Below, in pieces: positions 54,662-64,000 of a stretch of DNA of 64,000 bases. This DNA comes from Deefgea salmonis. Lineage in GTDB: Bacteria > Pseudomonadota > Gammaproteobacteria > Burkholderiales > Chitinibacteraceae. The stretch lies in contig NZ_JAJAWG010000007.1 of assembly GCF_020531905.1 (NCBI RefSeq), forward strand, positions 62,001 through 126,000. The letters run 5' to 3'. Below the pieces are notes generated by a model. The model did no database searches. It was not told where the DNA came from and saw only the letters and a program-made list of their open reading frames with translations. A program made the position numbers and the translations under genes. Each line of letters begins with the position of its first letter. Within the stretch, counting starts at the first letter, position 1.

Positions 54662-55273
54662 ATGAACAAATTCCTCGCTATCATTGCAGCTGCTGTTTTG
54701 TCTTCTACTGTTGCTATCGCTGCTGCGCCAGCTTCTTCTGCTTCTGCAGTAAAAGAAGTGAAAGTTGAAAAACACGCTAAGAAAGCTTCTACTGCACAAA
54801 AAGCACAAGCTAAAAAAGCTTCTGGCGCTTCGGTAGCTTCTGCTGCTCAAAAAGCTCAAGCTAAAAAAGCTTCTGGCGCTTCTGTAGCTTCTGCTGCACA
54901 AAAAGCTCAAGCTAAAAAAGCTTCTGGCGCTTCTGTAGCTTCTGCTGCACAAAAAGCCCAAGCTAAAAAAGCTTCTGGCGCTTCTGTAGCTTCTGCTGCA
55001 CAAAAAGCCCAAGCTAAAAAAGCTTCTGGCGCTTCTGTAGCTTCTGCTGCACAAAAAGCTCAAGCTAAAAAAGCTTCTGGCGCTTCTGTAGCGTCTGCTG
55101 CACAAAAAGCTCAAGCTAAAAAAGCTTCTGGCGCTTCTGTAGCTTCTGCTGCGCAAAAAGCACAATCTAAAAAAGCTTCTGCTGTAGCTTCTAAAGCATC
55201 TGCTGCTCAAAAAGCACAATCTAAAAAAGCCTCTGCTGTAGCTTCTAAAGCTTCAACTGTTGCTGCTAAGTAA
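54662..55273 (+). CDS. Ala/Lys-rich tandem-repeat exported protein
   Basis: 203 residues from the ATG at 54662 (or 54653). Signal peptide MNKFLAIIAAAVLSSTVAIA, then seven 17-residue repeats of the type AQKAQAKKASGASVASA, two 18-residue variants (AQKAQSKKASAVASKASA) and VAAK at the end. Strongly basic, made almost only of Ala, Lys, Ser, Gln, Gly, Val; probably helical or disordered. Codon use is highly uniform (GCT, TCT, AAA), suggesting high expression. Resembles histone-like or acid-shock tails only in composition. A terminator follows. Confidence 0.8.
   Translation: MNKFLAIIAAAVLSSTVAIAAAPASSASAVKEVKVEKHAKKASTAQKAQAKKASGASVASAAQKAQAKKASGASVASAAQKAQAKKASGASVASAAQKAQAKKASGASVASAAQKAQAKKASGASVASAAQKAQAKKASGASVASAAQKAQAKKASGASVASAAQKAQSKKASAVASKASAAQKAQSKKASAVASKASTVAAK
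54794..55258 (+). repeat. Coding tandem repeat, 7 x 51 bp plus 2 x 54 bp
   Basis: Seven near-identical 51-bp units (54794-55150) differing mainly at third codon positions, then two 54-bp units. Such arrays can change copy number by slippage or recombination. Confidence 0.9.
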
Positions 55274-55293
55274 TTAGCCGCATCGTTGTAAAC

Positions 55294-55320
55294 AAAGGGG
55301 ACGCGCTAGCGTCCCTTTTT
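55294..55320 (+). terminator. Rho-independent terminator
   Basis: GGGACGC-GCTA-GCGTCCC followed by TTTTT, after the repeat-protein gene. Confidence 0.85.
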
Positions 55321-55340
55321 GCATTGTGGATTGGGTCAAA

Positions 55341-56234
55341 ATGAAAATTGAAGAAAAAATCGCCGTCGCATTGGGCTTAACTGTGAGTGCCTGCACGCTG
55401 ATCGGTGCCTTGGCGCTGGCATTCAATCCGCCGCGATTGAATACGACCAAGCCGATGGCGAGTATGCCGCCGGCCTCTTTTGTTCGTGCTGCGAGTATGC
55501 CAGACAAACAAAATCCCGAACTTTCACGGCAACAACAGATTCTATTTTTTGGCACGGATGACCGTTTGGTGATTCCAGCGCCGTATCCTGCGCCGTTTGC
55601 TGCCATTGGCCAGCTCACCACCAAAAATGATTACAACTGCACTGCCACCCTGGTCGCCCCCGATTTAGCGGTGACCGCCGCGCATTGTTTTATGATGGAA
55701 GCACGTAAACCCGATGCCGGTTTATGGTTTAAAGCCGGTTTTCATCAGGGTGAATATCAAGCCAAATACCAAGTGCTCGATCAAGTATTTCATCCGGCGT
55801 TTAAGCGTGGTTTGCAATACAAAGGCAATGATGTGTATATCTTGCCGCAAGCGGCTGAACACGATATTGCTTGGCTCAAGCTCAAATTGGTTGAAGGCGT
55901 GGCACCCGCACCAATGCCTTTGTTTAAAGGCGAGCGGGCGGCTTTAGAGTTGGCGTTTAAAACGGCGAACATGCAGCTTAATCAAGGTGGTTTTGCCGAA
56001 GATCATGATCAATTACTCACTGCGCATTTGGGTTGCAGCTTAAGCAAATTTCGTCAAAACAATACCTTGTTTCATCGTTGCGACACCTTATCGGGTGATT
56101 CTGGGTCGCCGATTTGGTTAACGACCGATAACGGCCCGCTGTTGATCGGCGTACAAAGCTCGGCACCCGATTGGTTTAATCGCCAAAAAGCCGACAATGT
56201 GGGCGTGACGGTTTTGCAATTGCCTGCGCTGTAA
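55341..56234 (+). CDS. Secreted trypsin-like serine protease
   Basis: About 297 residues from the ATG at 55341 (a GTG at 55326 is possible but lies beside the terminator). N-terminal signal/anchor helix (KIAVALGLTVSACTLIGALA), then an S1/V8-type protease: His in VTAAHCF, Asp in EHDIAWLKL, Ser in TLSGDSGSPIW. Exported or periplasmic. Substrate unknown. Cys in YNCTATLV and AAHCF may pair. Confidence 0.85.
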   Translation: MKIEEKIAVALGLTVSACTLIGALALAFNPPRLNTTKPMASMPPASFVRAASMPDKQNPELSRQQQILFFGTDDRLVIPAPYPAPFAAIGQLTTKNDYNCTATLVAPDLAVTAAHCFMMEARKPDAGLWFKAGFHQGEYQAKYQVLDQVFHPAFKRGLQYKGNDVYILPQAAEHDIAWLKLKLVEGVAPAPMPLFKGERAALELAFKTANMQLNQGGFAEDHDQLLTAHLGCSLSKFRQNNTLFHRCDTLSGDSGSPIWLTTDNGPLLIGVQSSAPDWFNRQKADNVGVTVLQLPAL

Positions 56235-56277
56235 GTGCTTGCAGGCCATTCAATACTGCAGGTTGGTTAAAAATGGT

Positions 56278-56326
56278 GGGTATATTGCCATAAGTATTAT
56301 CTAATAAGGCTTATGGGCATATACCC
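56278..56326. repeat. 49-bp GGGTAT-ATACCC element
   Basis: GGGTATATTGCCATAAG...CTTATGGGCATATACCC, 49 bp, between the protease gene and proA. Confidence 0.78.
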
Positions 56327-56493
56327 GTAACTTTAGCTGAAGGCCGTCGCTTTGTTTTGTCATAAACGCCTCAGCCTGCTGGCTGCAAACCGATCGCATT
56401 GATCGCCATCGGCGTAGCTGGGGGTTTTGCGTGAGATTTCCTGCGACTAGCGCCTTTCCGCTACAATTGAATTCAATTTTTAGGGAGTCATCG

Positions 56494-57750
56494 ATGGATA
56501 TCCAACAATATATGCAAGACGTTGGCCGCGCCGCGCGTGCTGCCAGCCGTTTAATGGCCAAAGCCAATACCGGCGCCAAAAATGCCGCACTGAATGCGAT
56601 TGCTGATGCCATCGAGCGTGATGCCGCGCTTTTACTCGCCGCCAACCAACAAGATATGGATCAAGCGCGTGCCGATGGTTTAGATGCGGCGATGCTCGAT
56701 CGCTTGCAACTCACGCCAAAAACCATCGCCACAATGGCGCAAGGCCTGCGTGAAATGGTGGCCTTGCCAGATCCAATCGGCAATATGGGTGATTTTAAAT
56801 ACCGTCCGAGCGGGATTCAGGTCGGCAAAATGCGCGTACCACTGGGCGTGATCGGCATTATTTATGAAGCTCGCCCGAATGTGACCGCGGATGCGGCGGG
56901 GTTGTGTATCAAATCGGGTAATGCGACGATTTTGCGCGGTGGCCGCGAGGCATTTAACTGTAATCAAGCCATTGCGGCCTGCGTTAAAGAAGGTTTATCT
57001 GCGGCAGGTTTGCCAGCCAGCGCGGTGCAAATTATCGAAACGCTAGATCGCGCTGCGGTTGGCGAGCTGATTACGATGAATGAATTTGTCGATGTGATTA
57101 TCCCGCGCGGTGGCAAAGGCTTGATTGAGCGAATTAGCCGTGATGCCCGCGTGCCAGTAATTAAGCATTTGGACGGTATTTGCCATGTGTATATCGACAA
57201 TGAAGCCGATCCAGTAAAAGCGGTTCGTATCGCTGACAATGCCAAAACGCATCGCTATGCACCATGTAATACCATGGAAACGCTGCTGGTGAATGAAGCC
57301 ATTGCGGCAACGATTTTGCCGCAAATTGCCGCGATTTATCGCGAAAAAGGCGTAGAAATGCGCGGTTGCTTAGCTACACAAGCGATCTTGCCAGATGCTT
57401 TGGCGGCGACAGAAGCCGATTGGCGCACCGAATATTTAGCACCGATTATTGCCATTCGGATTGTTGACGATCTGGATCAGGCGATGGATCACATCAATAC
57501 CTATGGCAGTCATCATACCGACGCCATCGTGACCGAAAATTACACTAAATCACGCCAGTTTTTGCGTGAAGTTGATTCGGCTTCGGTGATGATTAACGCG
57601 TCAACGCGCTTTGCCGATGGTTTTGAATATGGCTTAGGCGCTGAAATCGGCATCTCAACCGACAAAATCCACGCCCGGGGTCCAGTCGGTTTAGAAGGGC
57701 TGACCAGCGAAAAATGGATTGTGTTTGGCGATGGCGAGATTCGAGTTTAA
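56494..57750 (+). CDS. proA: Gamma-glutamyl phosphate reductase
   Basis: ProA, 418 aa from the ATG at 56494, with AGGGAG upstream. [48 protein letters not shown], and the [10 protein letters not shown] Cys, [20 protein letters not shown]-like end. Reduces glutamyl phosphate to the semialdehyde for proline. proB is not adjacent. Confidence 0.96.
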   Translation: MDIQQYMQDVGRAARAASRLMAKANTGAKNAALNAIADAIERDAALLLAANQQDMDQARADGLDAAMLDRLQLTPKTIATMAQGLREMVALPDPIGNMGDFKYRPSGIQVGKMRVPLGVIGIIYEARPNVTADAAGLCIKSGNATILRGGREAFNCNQAIAACVKEGLSAAGLPASAVQIIETLDRAAVGELITMNEFVDVIIPRGGKGLIERISRDARVPVIKHLDGICHVYIDNEADPVKAVRIADNAKTHRYAPCNTMETLLVNEAIAATILPQIAAIYREKGVEMRGCLATQAILPDALAATEADWRTEYLAPIIAIRIVDDLDQAMDHINTYGSHHTDAIVTENYTKSRQFLREVDSASVMINASTRFADGFEYGLGAEIGISTDKIHARGPVGLEGLTSEKWIVFGDGEIRV

Positions 57751-57753
57751 GTG

Positions 57754-58029
57754 ATGAGCGTGCCCGCTGAGCTACTCGCATTGCGCGAGCAAATCGACGC
57801 GCTCGACCAGCAATTGTTTGTGCTGCTGGCCGAGCGTTTTAAAGTCACCGCCCAAGTGGGGGCATTAAAAAAACAGTGTCAGTTGCCCGCGCAAGACGTG
57901 GCGCGCGAAACGGCACAATTGCAAAAAATACAGCGTTTGGCGAGCGAAACCGGCCTTGATCCCGACTGGGCGCTGCGATTGCAGCGATTGATTTTGGATC
58001 AAGTTGTTATGCAGCATCAGCAGTGCTGA
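57754..58029 (+). CDS. Chorismate mutase, AroQ type
   Basis: 91 residues, all-helical. LREQIDALDQQLFVLLAERF, then KVTAQVGALKKQ and an RE.AQLQKI segment are the AroQ fold: Arg and Lys line the site. It converts chorismate to prephenate. GTGATG start directly after the proA stop; the ATG is taken. Confidence 0.88.
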   Translation: MSVPAELLALREQIDALDQQLFVLLAERFKVTAQVGALKKQCQLPAQDVARETAQLQKIQRLASETGLDPDWALRLQRLILDQVVMQHQQC

Positions 58030-58041
58030 TTGAATTTAAGT

Positions 58042-58677
58042 ATGCAAAAAATCGGCATTTTTGGCGGTACGTTTGATCCCATTCATGACGGGCACTTGGC
58101 TTTGGCGCGCTGTATGCGCGATCAATTGCAGCTCAATGAAGTGCGCTTAATCCCCACCGGTTTACCGCCGCATCGTCCGATATCGCCAGTATCCCCCGCG
58201 CAGCGTTTGGCGTGGGTGAAGGCGGCGATTGCTGGCGAAGCGGGTTTGCTGGCCGATGATCGAGAAGTGCGTCGGGCTGGTTTCTGTTACACCGTCGATA
58301 CGTTGCGCGAGATTCAAGCAGAAAATCCGCAAGCCTTGCTGGTTTGGTTGATTGGCGCTGATTCTTGGCAGCATTTACCAACGTGGCATGCTTGGCGTGA
58401 ATTATTGGATTTGGGGCATTTACTGATCGCAGCGCGGCCTGAGTTTGATATTGACGTGGAAAATTCACGCTTAAGCCCTGATTTAGCAGAAGAATTTGCC
58501 AGTCGGCACGTAATAGCCAACACCGAGACACTGTCTCGGGGTAAAATCAGTTTATTATCCAGCCCGCTTATGGCTATCTCGTCGACGCAAGTGCGTGATT
58601 TATTATCACGCGGGGAAGATGTTTCAGCGCTCACCCCCGTGTTCGACCTGTTAGATCAAAGTGGGCTTTATCGTTAA
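58042..58677 (+). CDS. nadD: Nicotinate-nucleotide adenylyltransferase
   Basis: 211 residues from the ATG at 58042. IGIFGGTFDPIHDGHLALAR is the NadD nucleotidyl-transferase motif; LIPTGLPPHR, WLIGADSW and the ISSTQVRDLL motif follow. Adenylates NaMN to deamido-NAD. In a run proA-aroQ-nadD-rsfS. Confidence 0.95.
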   Translation: MQKIGIFGGTFDPIHDGHLALARCMRDQLQLNEVRLIPTGLPPHRPISPVSPAQRLAWVKAAIAGEAGLLADDREVRRAGFCYTVDTLREIQAENPQALLVWLIGADSWQHLPTWHAWRELLDLGHLLIAARPEFDIDVENSRLSPDLAEEFASRHVIANTETLSRGKISLLSSPLMAISSTQVRDLLSRGEDVSALTPVFDLLDQSGLYR

Positions 58678-58759
58678 ATTATAATGCTGCGCCGTAAGTG
58701 GCTGATTGGGTTAAAAATCAGCTTCGGCGGTGGCGATGAAGCTTTTACAAGGAAATACA

Positions 58760-59131
58760 ATGACAGAATACGTCGACGCAATGCGTGATATCGCCGTTTT
58801 GGCGCTTGAAGATATTAAAGGTAAAGAAATCCAAGTTTTGGATACCACTACACTGACTGATTTATTCGATTGCATGATCGTCGCAACTGGCGAATCAAAC
58901 CGCCAAGTTCGCGCATTGGCCAATAATGTGGCGGTTGATTTGAAAGCCAAAGGTTATGAAATTCTCAGCACTGAAGGTGAAGAGACTGGCGATTGGGTTT
59001 TGGTTGATGCCGGTAGTTTGATTGTGCACGTGATGTTGCCTGCAGTGCGTGATTATTATGACCTTGAGCAATTATGGGGTGGTCAAAAACCAACCTTTAA
59101 CCCAATGGGTAAAGCTTGGTCTGCAGTGTAA
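58760..59131 (+). CDS. rsfS: Ribosome silencing factor
   Basis: 123 residues from the ATG at 58760 (AAGGAA upstream). ALEDIKGKEIQVLDTTTLTD, FDCMIVATGESNRQVRAL and GDWVLVDAGSLIVHVM are the RsfS/Iojap signature. Binds L14 and blocks subunit joining when nutrients fall. Usual neighbour of nadD; rlmH does not follow. Confidence 0.95.
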   Translation: MTEYVDAMRDIAVLALEDIKGKEIQVLDTTTLTDLFDCMIVATGESNRQVRALANNVAVDLKAKGYEILSTEGEETGDWVLVDAGSLIVHVMLPAVRDYYDLEQLWGGQKPTFNPMGKAWSAV

Positions 59132-59142
59132 TTACTGCACAA

Positions 59143-59177
59143 GGTGAGTTCCAGCTTTGCTGGACTCGCCTTTTTTT
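59143..59177 (+). terminator. Terminator after rsfS
   Basis: GGTGAGTTCCAGC-TTT-GCTGGACTCGCC followed by seven T. Confidence 0.87.
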
Positions 59178-59406
59178 ACGCCTGCGTGGTTCAGACGCAG
59201 GCCGTATCTACGCAAAAGTTGGATAAACAAACCGCGCTGCTGCAGCTCGTATATTCAGTACGATTTGGGCTGCGATGATGCGCGAAATTAATTTATTCAA
59301 TTGGATGCGGATCCGGCATTATATCTATATAAGCAAATGATCTTTTTTATTCGCTTAATATTCCGTACAGTTCATCTATTCCCAGATCATCTTGATTGTA
59401 GGCGCT

Positions 59407-60333
59407 ATGAATACTTTGTCCGAAGCAAGGCTGACGCACTTAAAGCAGCTTGAAGCCGAATCGATCCACATCATTCGTGAAGTGGCCGCTGAATTTGAAA
59501 ATCCCGTCATGCTGTATTCAATTGGCAAAGATTCTGCCGTGATGCTGCATTTAGCTAAAAAAGCCTTTGCGCCGGGCAAACCACCATTTCCGTTGATGCA
59601 CGTCGATACGACGTGGAAATTCCAAGAAATGTATAAGCTGCGCGATAAACAAATCGCAGACGGTTGGAATTTGATTCGCCACGTGAACGAAGATGGCGTC
59701 GCGGCGGGGATTAATCCGTTTACCGCTGGCTCAGCCAAGCATACCGATGTGATGAAAACCGAAGGCTTAAAACAAGCGTTAAATAAATACGGTTTTGACG
59801 CGGCTTTTGGTGGTGCACGTCGTGACGAAGAAAAATCGCGCGCCAAAGAGCGGGTGTATTCATTCCGCGATAAAAACCATCGTTGGGATCCAAAAAATCA
59901 GCGCCCCGAGCTGTGGAATATCTACAACTCGAAAGTCGACAAAGGCGAATCGATTCGCGTATTTCCGATTTCGAATTGGACTGAGCTCGACATCTGGCAA
60001 TACATCTATATGGAAAACATCGAGATCGTGCCGCTGTATTTGTCAGAAGAGCGTGAAGTCGTTGAATACAACGGTTCTTTGGTGATGGTCGACGATGACC
60101 GCATTTTGCAATATCTGACGCCAGAGCAAAAAGCGACGATCAGTAAAAAATGGGTGCGTTTCCGAACGCTAGGTTGCTATCCATTGACTGGTGCCGTGGA
60201 GTCAAAAGCCGCCACCTTGCCTGAAGTGATTCAGGAAATGCTGCTGGCGACCACCTCCGAGCGCCAAGGCCGCGCCATTGACCATGACTCATCTGGCTCG
60301 ATGGAAAAGAAAAAAATGGAAGGCTATTTCTAA
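59407..60333 (+). CDS. cysD: Sulfate adenylyltransferase subunit 2
   Basis: 308 residues from the ATG at 59407. PAPS-reductase-like fold: [50 protein letters not shown] and [15 protein letters not shown]. With CysN it makes APS from sulfate and ATP. A 275-bp gap upstream holds only the terminator and the promoter. Confidence 0.96.
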   Translation: MNTLSEARLTHLKQLEAESIHIIREVAAEFENPVMLYSIGKDSAVMLHLAKKAFAPGKPPFPLMHVDTTWKFQEMYKLRDKQIADGWNLIRHVNEDGVAAGINPFTAGSAKHTDVMKTEGLKQALNKYGFDAAFGGARRDEEKSRAKERVYSFRDKNHRWDPKNQRPELWNIYNSKVDKGESIRVFPISNWTELDIWQYIYMENIEIVPLYLSEEREVVEYNGSLVMVDDDRILQYLTPEQKATISKKWVRFRTLGCYPLTGAVESKAATLPEVIQEMLLATTSERQGRAIDHDSSGSMEKKKMEGYF

Positions 60334-60336
60334 CAT

Positions 60337-60412
60337 CGGGGAATAGGGAATAGGGAGTAGGGAGTTGAGCTTAGCTCCTCCGACTCCCCAATCCCCACTC
60401 CCCACTCCCGGG
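60337..60412. repeat. Intergenic repeat, GGGAATAGGGAGTAGGG family
   Basis: G-rich arm (GGGGAATAGGGAATAGGG) and C-rich complement (CCCCAATCCCCACTCCCC) between cysD and cysN. Like 33871-33950. Confidence 0.7.
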
Positions 60413-60421
60413 GTTTTACAC

Positions 60422-61852
60422 ATGTCAAATCAATCAGAACTGATCGCCAGCGATATCTTGGCGTATTTGAAGCAACACGAAAACAAAGACATGCTGCGTT
60501 TTATTACTTGCGGCAATGTGGATGACGGTAAATCGACTTTGATCGGTCGTTTGCTGCATGACTCAAAACTGATTTTTGAAGATCACCTCGCGGCGATTCA
60601 AAAAGACAGCCAAAAATTTAACACCACCGACCAAGAAATCGACTTGGCGCTGCTGGTTGACGGCTTGCAAGCCGAGCGTGAGCAGGGCATTACCATTGAC
60701 GTGGCTTACCGTTATTTCAGTACTGAAAAACGCAAATTCATCATCGCCGATTGCCCAGGGCACGAGCAATACACGCGCAATATGGCAACGGGTGCTTCAA
60801 CGTCTGACCTCGCAATTATCTTGATCGATGCGCGTTACGGCGTGCAAACGCAAACGCGTCGCCACAGCTTTATTGTGTCACTGCTCGGTATCAAGCAAGT
60901 CATCGTTGCCGTGAACAAAATGGATTTGGTTGAGTTCTCGGAAGCGCGTTACCAAGAAATTTGCGCGCAGTATCTCGATTTTGCTAAAGATTTGGCGATT
61001 GAAGACATCGAATTCGTGCCATTGTCGGCGCTGCGCGGCGATAACGTCGTCAATGAGTCCGACAAAACGCCGTGGTACGAAGGCCAAACTTTGATGGGCT
61101 TGCTCGAATCAGTCCAAATCAATAAAAACGCTAAGCTCGATGCATTCCGTCTGCCAGTGCAATACGTCAATCGCCCGAATCTCGATTTCCGTGGCTTCTG
61201 CGGCACGATTGCCGCTGGCCATGTGTTGCCGGGCGACGAAATTATCGCGCTGCCATCAGGCAAAAAATCGACAGTCAAAGCGATTGTCGCGTTTGAAGGC
61301 GAGCAGCCCGCAGCGTATTCTGGCCAAGCGATCACGCTCACGCTGGAAGATGAAATCGACATTTCTCGCGGCGATATGATTGTTCGGGCCCAAGACGCGC
61401 AGCCACATGTGGGCAGTGCGTTTGATGCGCATTTGGTGTGGATGAACGAAGCGCCGTTGGTGGTTGGCAAGGAGTATATGGTCAAGCTCGGCGGTAAACA
61501 ATGCTTCGGGCGCGTTACCTCCATCCAGTATCGTATCGACGTGAATAGCCTTGATCATCTGAACGTGCAAGAACTCAAACTCAATGAGATTGGTTTGGTG
61601 CGTATTGATTTGACTGCGCCGATAGCATTTGATACCTACCGCGAATGCCGTGGTACGGGTAATTTGATCATTATTGATCGCTTAAGCAACGCCACGTCTG
61701 CCGCTGGTATGATCCATGCCCCAGCAGTGGCGGCGGTGGCTGAAGTCGATGAATTGACGCGTTTACGTGCTTTTGAGGCCGATTTGAATGTGCTGGTTCG
61801 CAAACATTTCCCGCATTGGGGCGCAAAAGACGTTTTGGATTTATTGAAGTAA
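60422..61852 (+). CDS. cysN: Sulfate adenylyltransferase subunit 1 (GTPase)
   Basis: 476 residues from the ATG at 60422. EF-Tu-like GTPase: [16 protein letters not shown] (G1), [12 protein letters not shown] (G3), NKMDL (G4), with beta-barrel domains after about 240. Drives APS synthesis by CysD. The frame to 60365 would use the repeat and is not taken. No cysC domain is fused. Confidence 0.96.
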   Translation: MSNQSELIASDILAYLKQHENKDMLRFITCGNVDDGKSTLIGRLLHDSKLIFEDHLAAIQKDSQKFNTTDQEIDLALLVDGLQAEREQGITIDVAYRYFSTEKRKFIIADCPGHEQYTRNMATGASTSDLAIILIDARYGVQTQTRRHSFIVSLLGIKQVIVAVNKMDLVEFSEARYQEICAQYLDFAKDLAIEDIEFVPLSALRGDNVVNESDKTPWYEGQTLMGLLESVQINKNAKLDAFRLPVQYVNRPNLDFRGFCGTIAAGHVLPGDEIIALPSGKKSTVKAIVAFEGEQPAAYSGQAITLTLEDEIDISRGDMIVRAQDAQPHVGSAFDAHLVWMNEAPLVVGKEYMVKLGGKQCFGRVTSIQYRIDVNSLDHLNVQELKLNEIGLVRIDLTAPIAFDTYRECRGTGNLIIIDRLSNATSAAGMIHAPAVAAVAEVDELTRLRAFEADLNVLVRKHFPHWGAKDVLDLLK

Positions 61853-61873
61853 TTGCTGGAGTTTTAGCCATTG

Positions 61874-61898
61874 AACCCGCGTTATCGCGGGTTTTTTT
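61874..61898 (+). terminator. Terminator of cysDN
   Basis: AACCCGCG-TTAT-CGCGGGTT followed by a T run, about 20 bases after the cysN stop. Confidence 0.88.
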
Positions 61899-62030
61899 AT
61901 GGCGATGCGGCCAGCGCAGCGAAAATAATGTGGATTAAATTCGCAGTGAAAGCTTACCGAATGTAGATTCAGCATCTAAACTGAGGCCATGAGTTTACCC
62001 GCTGACGCGCCAATAATAGGAATACTAAAG

Positions 62031-62633
62031 ATGTCGCTGGCCATTGATTTTTATTTTGATTTTTCCTCACCTTATGGCTATATCGCCTCCCAATTGATCG
62101 AACCCCTTGCAGAAAAATACGGTCGCTCGAGTCGTTGGCATGCGATTGTGTTAAATGATCATTTTCAATCGATTGAGCGGATGAAACTGGCCGGCAATAT
62201 GATGCGAACCGATTATATGAAGCGCGATGCTCAGCGTTTGGCGGCTTATTACGGCATTGCTTATCAAACGCCGACTTTAGTTGGCGTGAATACCGAACAG
62301 GCGGCACGGCTGTTTCACACCATTCATGATCGTGATCCGCAGCAAGGCACGGCTTTTGCCAGCTTGGTGCTGAAGGCTTATTTTGTCGAAAATAAAAACA
62401 TCGCCATCTTAGAAGAGCTGCAAGCGCTGGCAAGCCAAGTGGATATTTCTGCAGCAGAATTTCACGAGGCCTGCAGTAATCCAAGCAGTCGTGCTCGGGT
62501 CAAGGCCGAGGTCGATATGGCTGAGGCGCGCGGTGTCTTTGGCTCGCCATTTTTTATGGTGGGGGGCGAGCGCTTTTGGGGCAATGATCGTTTGCCGCAA
62601 CTCGAGCGCTGGCTGGCTACTGGGCCATACTAG
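62031..62633 (+). CDS. DsbA-family 2-hydroxychromene-2-carboxylate isomerase-like protein
   Basis: 200 residues from the ATG at 62031 (AGGAA upstream). Thioredoxin/GST kappa-like fold: IDFYFDFSSPYGYIASQLIE (the SSPY motif in place of CxxC) and ARGVFGSPFFMVGGERFWGN. The family includes hydroxychromene-carboxylate isomerases. Cytoplasmic; substrate not known. Confidence 0.87.
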   Translation: MSLAIDFYFDFSSPYGYIASQLIEPLAEKYGRSSRWHAIVLNDHFQSIERMKLAGNMMRTDYMKRDAQRLAAYYGIAYQTPTLVGVNTEQAARLFHTIHDRDPQQGTAFASLVLKAYFVENKNIAILEELQALASQVDISAAEFHEACSNPSSRARVKAEVDMAEARGVFGSPFFMVGGERFWGNDRLPQLERWLATGPY

Positions 62634-62653
62634 CGCTCCACCGCAGATGCGGC

Positions 62654-63007
62654 TTAGTCGCGCGTTAATACTTCTAATAATTCAATTTCAAAATACAAAT
62701 CAGAATTGGGTTTGATATGTTCGCCAATTTGCCGCTCGCCATAGGCCAAATGCGCTGGGACGAATAACTTGCGCTTGCCGCCGACTTGCATCCCCATCAG
62801 CCCTTGATCCCAGCCTTTAATCACTCGGCCAGTCCCAATAACGCATTGAAATGGCTTGCCTTTATGGTGTGAAGAATCAAACACCGTGCCGTCAAGCAAA
62901 GTGCCGGTGTAGTGGGTGGTGATTAAAGCGCCTTTCACTGCGGCCTTGCCTTGCCCAACGACGAGGTCTTCGATGATGAGTTCTGTAGTCATAGTCTTTA
63001 AATTCAT
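62654..63007 (-). CDS. FKBP-type peptidyl-prolyl isomerase
   Basis: 117 residues (an ATG at 62992 would give 112). One FKBP domain: VKGALITTHYTGTLLDGTVF, FDSSHHKGKPF, VIKGWDQGLMGMQVGGKRKL and IPAHLAYGER-like FVPAHLAYGERQ. Catalyses proline isomerisation; cytoplasmic, no signal peptide. Start uncertain. Confidence 0.93.
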   Translation of the reverse strand: MNLKTMTTELIIEDLVVGQGKAAVKGALITTHYTGTLLDGTVFDSSHHKGKPFQCVIGTGRVIKGWDQGLMGMQVGGKRKLFVPAHLAYGERQIGEHIKPNSDLYFEIELLEVLTRD

Positions 63008-63043
63008 GAGTGAATAAAAATCGGTATTGCAGTGCTGCAGTCT

Positions 63044-63658
63044 TTAACGTTTGGCAAAGGCTAAAGCCCCACCCACGGCAAAAAAAGCCAGCGCACAGCT
63101 ACGATTAAACGCTTTAATTCTTTGGCCGCTGGCCAACCAGCGCGCTAGCGACATGCCGCCCAAGGCATAAATCAGCTGCCAACTAAGCTCAATCACAAAA
63201 AAGCTACTGAGTAAAATCAGCCACTGTGGGCCTTGCGGCAAACTGGGGTTAATAAACTGCGGCAAAAAAGCACCGGCAAATAAAATCGCTTTGGGGTTCG
63301 ACAAGGCGATCGTCAGTCCGGTACGAAAGCGGGCGCGCGGCGTATCGGCGTTGGCATTCGGCAGCGACAGTTGGCTACCGGCATGCCAGCATTGATAGCC
63401 TAAATACAGTAAATACAAAGCACCAACCATTTTTAACGCGGTAAATAGCGGCGCTGAAGCCGCTAAAATGGTACTGACTCCCATCGCCGAAGCACTCAGT
63501 AGCAAGGCCAAACCGACAATCGTTCCCGCCATCGTCGCCGTTGTTGCTCGCCAGCCATAGCGTGCACCGTGGCTAATCATCAGCAACATATTGGGCCCGG
63601 GCGTTGCCGAGATAAAGCAAGTGGTGGCAATAAAAGCCAGCCAAATCTGCAAAGACAT
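63044..63658 (-). CDS. LysE/RhtB family amino-acid exporter
   Basis: 204 residues, about six helices. N-terminal WLAFIATTCFISATPGPNML with the family ATPGPN motif, GARYGWRATTATMAGTIVGL, and RTGLTIALSNPKAILFAGAF. Inner-membrane exporter; substrate (homoserine, threonine or another) cannot be told. Confidence 0.92.
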   Translation of the reverse strand: MSLQIWLAFIATTCFISATPGPNMLLMISHGARYGWRATTATMAGTIVGLALLLSASAMGVSTILAASAPLFTALKMVGALYLLYLGYQCWHAGSQLSLPNANADTPRARFRTGLTIALSNPKAILFAGAFLPQFINPSLPQGPQWLILLSSFFVIELSWQLIYALGGMSLARWLASGQRIKAFNRSCALAFFAVGGALAFAKR

Positions 63659-63740
63659 TTTTTATCTCCTGAGGCGCTGTTGGCCTTGGCTTGCCGGTAG
63701 CACCAACACCAAAGGGCAAGCTAAAACCAAGTAGACTATA

Positions 63741-63789
63741 GGGTATTGCTCTGGGGCTATTTTTGCATAAAGGCTGTAGTCAGATACCC
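63741..63789. repeat. 49-bp GGGTAT-ATACCC element
   Basis: GGGTATTGCTCTGGGGCT...AGGCTGTAGTCAGATACCC, 49 bp, imperfect stem, between the exporter gene and the next gene on minus. Confidence 0.7.
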
Positions 63790-63803
63790 CATGAGATGGG
63801 TAT

Positions 63804-64000
63804 TTAGCTACGGCCTTTCCAGGTAGTATTGCAGTTGTTTTGCAGATATTTAAAAGCGCGTTCCATATACAGATCCGGAAAATCTGGGTCTTTATTGGCA
63901 AGAGCGGTGTCTGCGTCTTCTTTTAAATCGTTGAGCCAAAAATCAGTTAATTCTTCGCGCAATTCAACCGGTACATGCTGCTCGATAAATTCAATCACAG
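63804..64000 (-). CDS. Hypothetical protein, 5' end possibly outside the window
   Basis: At least 64 residues: EQHVPVELREELTDFWLNDL, then ERAFKYLQNNCNTTWKGRS at the end. A GTG at 63998 could be the start, but the frame is open to the window edge. Acidic, helical, not recognised. Confidence 0.55.
   Translation of the reverse strand, partial: VIEFIEQHVPVELREELTDFWLNDLKEDADTALANKDPDFPDLYMERAFKYLQNNCNTTWKGRS

Overview
The window looks like the replication-origin region of a betaproteobacterial chromosome, most likely Neisseriales and close to Chitinibacter or Deefgea. I infer this from the rpmH-rnpA-yidD-yidC-mnmE cluster divergent from dnaA-dnaN-gyrB, a metX-metW pair, and the protein style. 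No 16S gene is present, so the genus is a guess. No tRNA or rRNA gene was seen.

Layout. 1-5.2 kb: the 3' end of metX, metW, a Gfo/Idh/MocA oxidoreductase, a DUF2185 protein, an M14 carboxypeptidase-like protein and small genes, all on +. 5.2-10 kb (minus): a dienelactone hydrolase, purC, a GNAT acetyltransferase, and purE with a small membrane gene and purK. 10.2-15.1 kb (minus): a Csu-type (spore coat U) chaperone-usher pilus operon. 15.1-26.9 kb: an integrated P4-like element at the 3' end of mnmE, with a tyrosine integrase, serine resolvase, toxin-antitoxin pair, AlpA regulator, Toprim primase, DUF927 helicase, two 9-bp iteron clusters and a C4/CI-type antisense RNA circuit. 26.9-36.4 kb: the origin core. 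36.4-39.4 kb: a small island with a DUF262 gene cut by an in-frame stop, flanked by two 71-bp palindromes. 39.4-44.7 kb: mixed genes, including a tandem glycine riboswitch before a TRIC-family channel and a GcvR-like ACT protein. 44.7-51.8 kb: a PEBP protein, then a putrescine catabolism cluster (puuB, puuA, puuD, ald, puuC). 52.3-54.5 kb: an RstA/RstB-like two-component system. 54.6-64 kb: an Ala/Lys repeat protein, a secreted serine protease, proA, a chorismate mutase, nadD, rsfS, cysD-cysN, a DsbA-like isomerase, an FKBP and a LysE exporter.

The most notable signal is the RNA circuit at 20.79-21.06 kb. A consensus promoter is followed by a target pair (b1, a1), then a structured RNA that shows the complement of a Shine-Dalgarno sequence in a hairpin loop, then a second target pair (b2, a2) over the ribosome site of the first gene of the replication operon. 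This is the seqA/CI/seqC plan of phage P4 and the C4 plan of P1/P7. A second notable signal is a family of nine intergenic elements, each exactly 49 bp, of the form GGGTAT-N37-ATACCC, present only in the core chromosome. Functions are from reading motifs by eye; no database search was possible.
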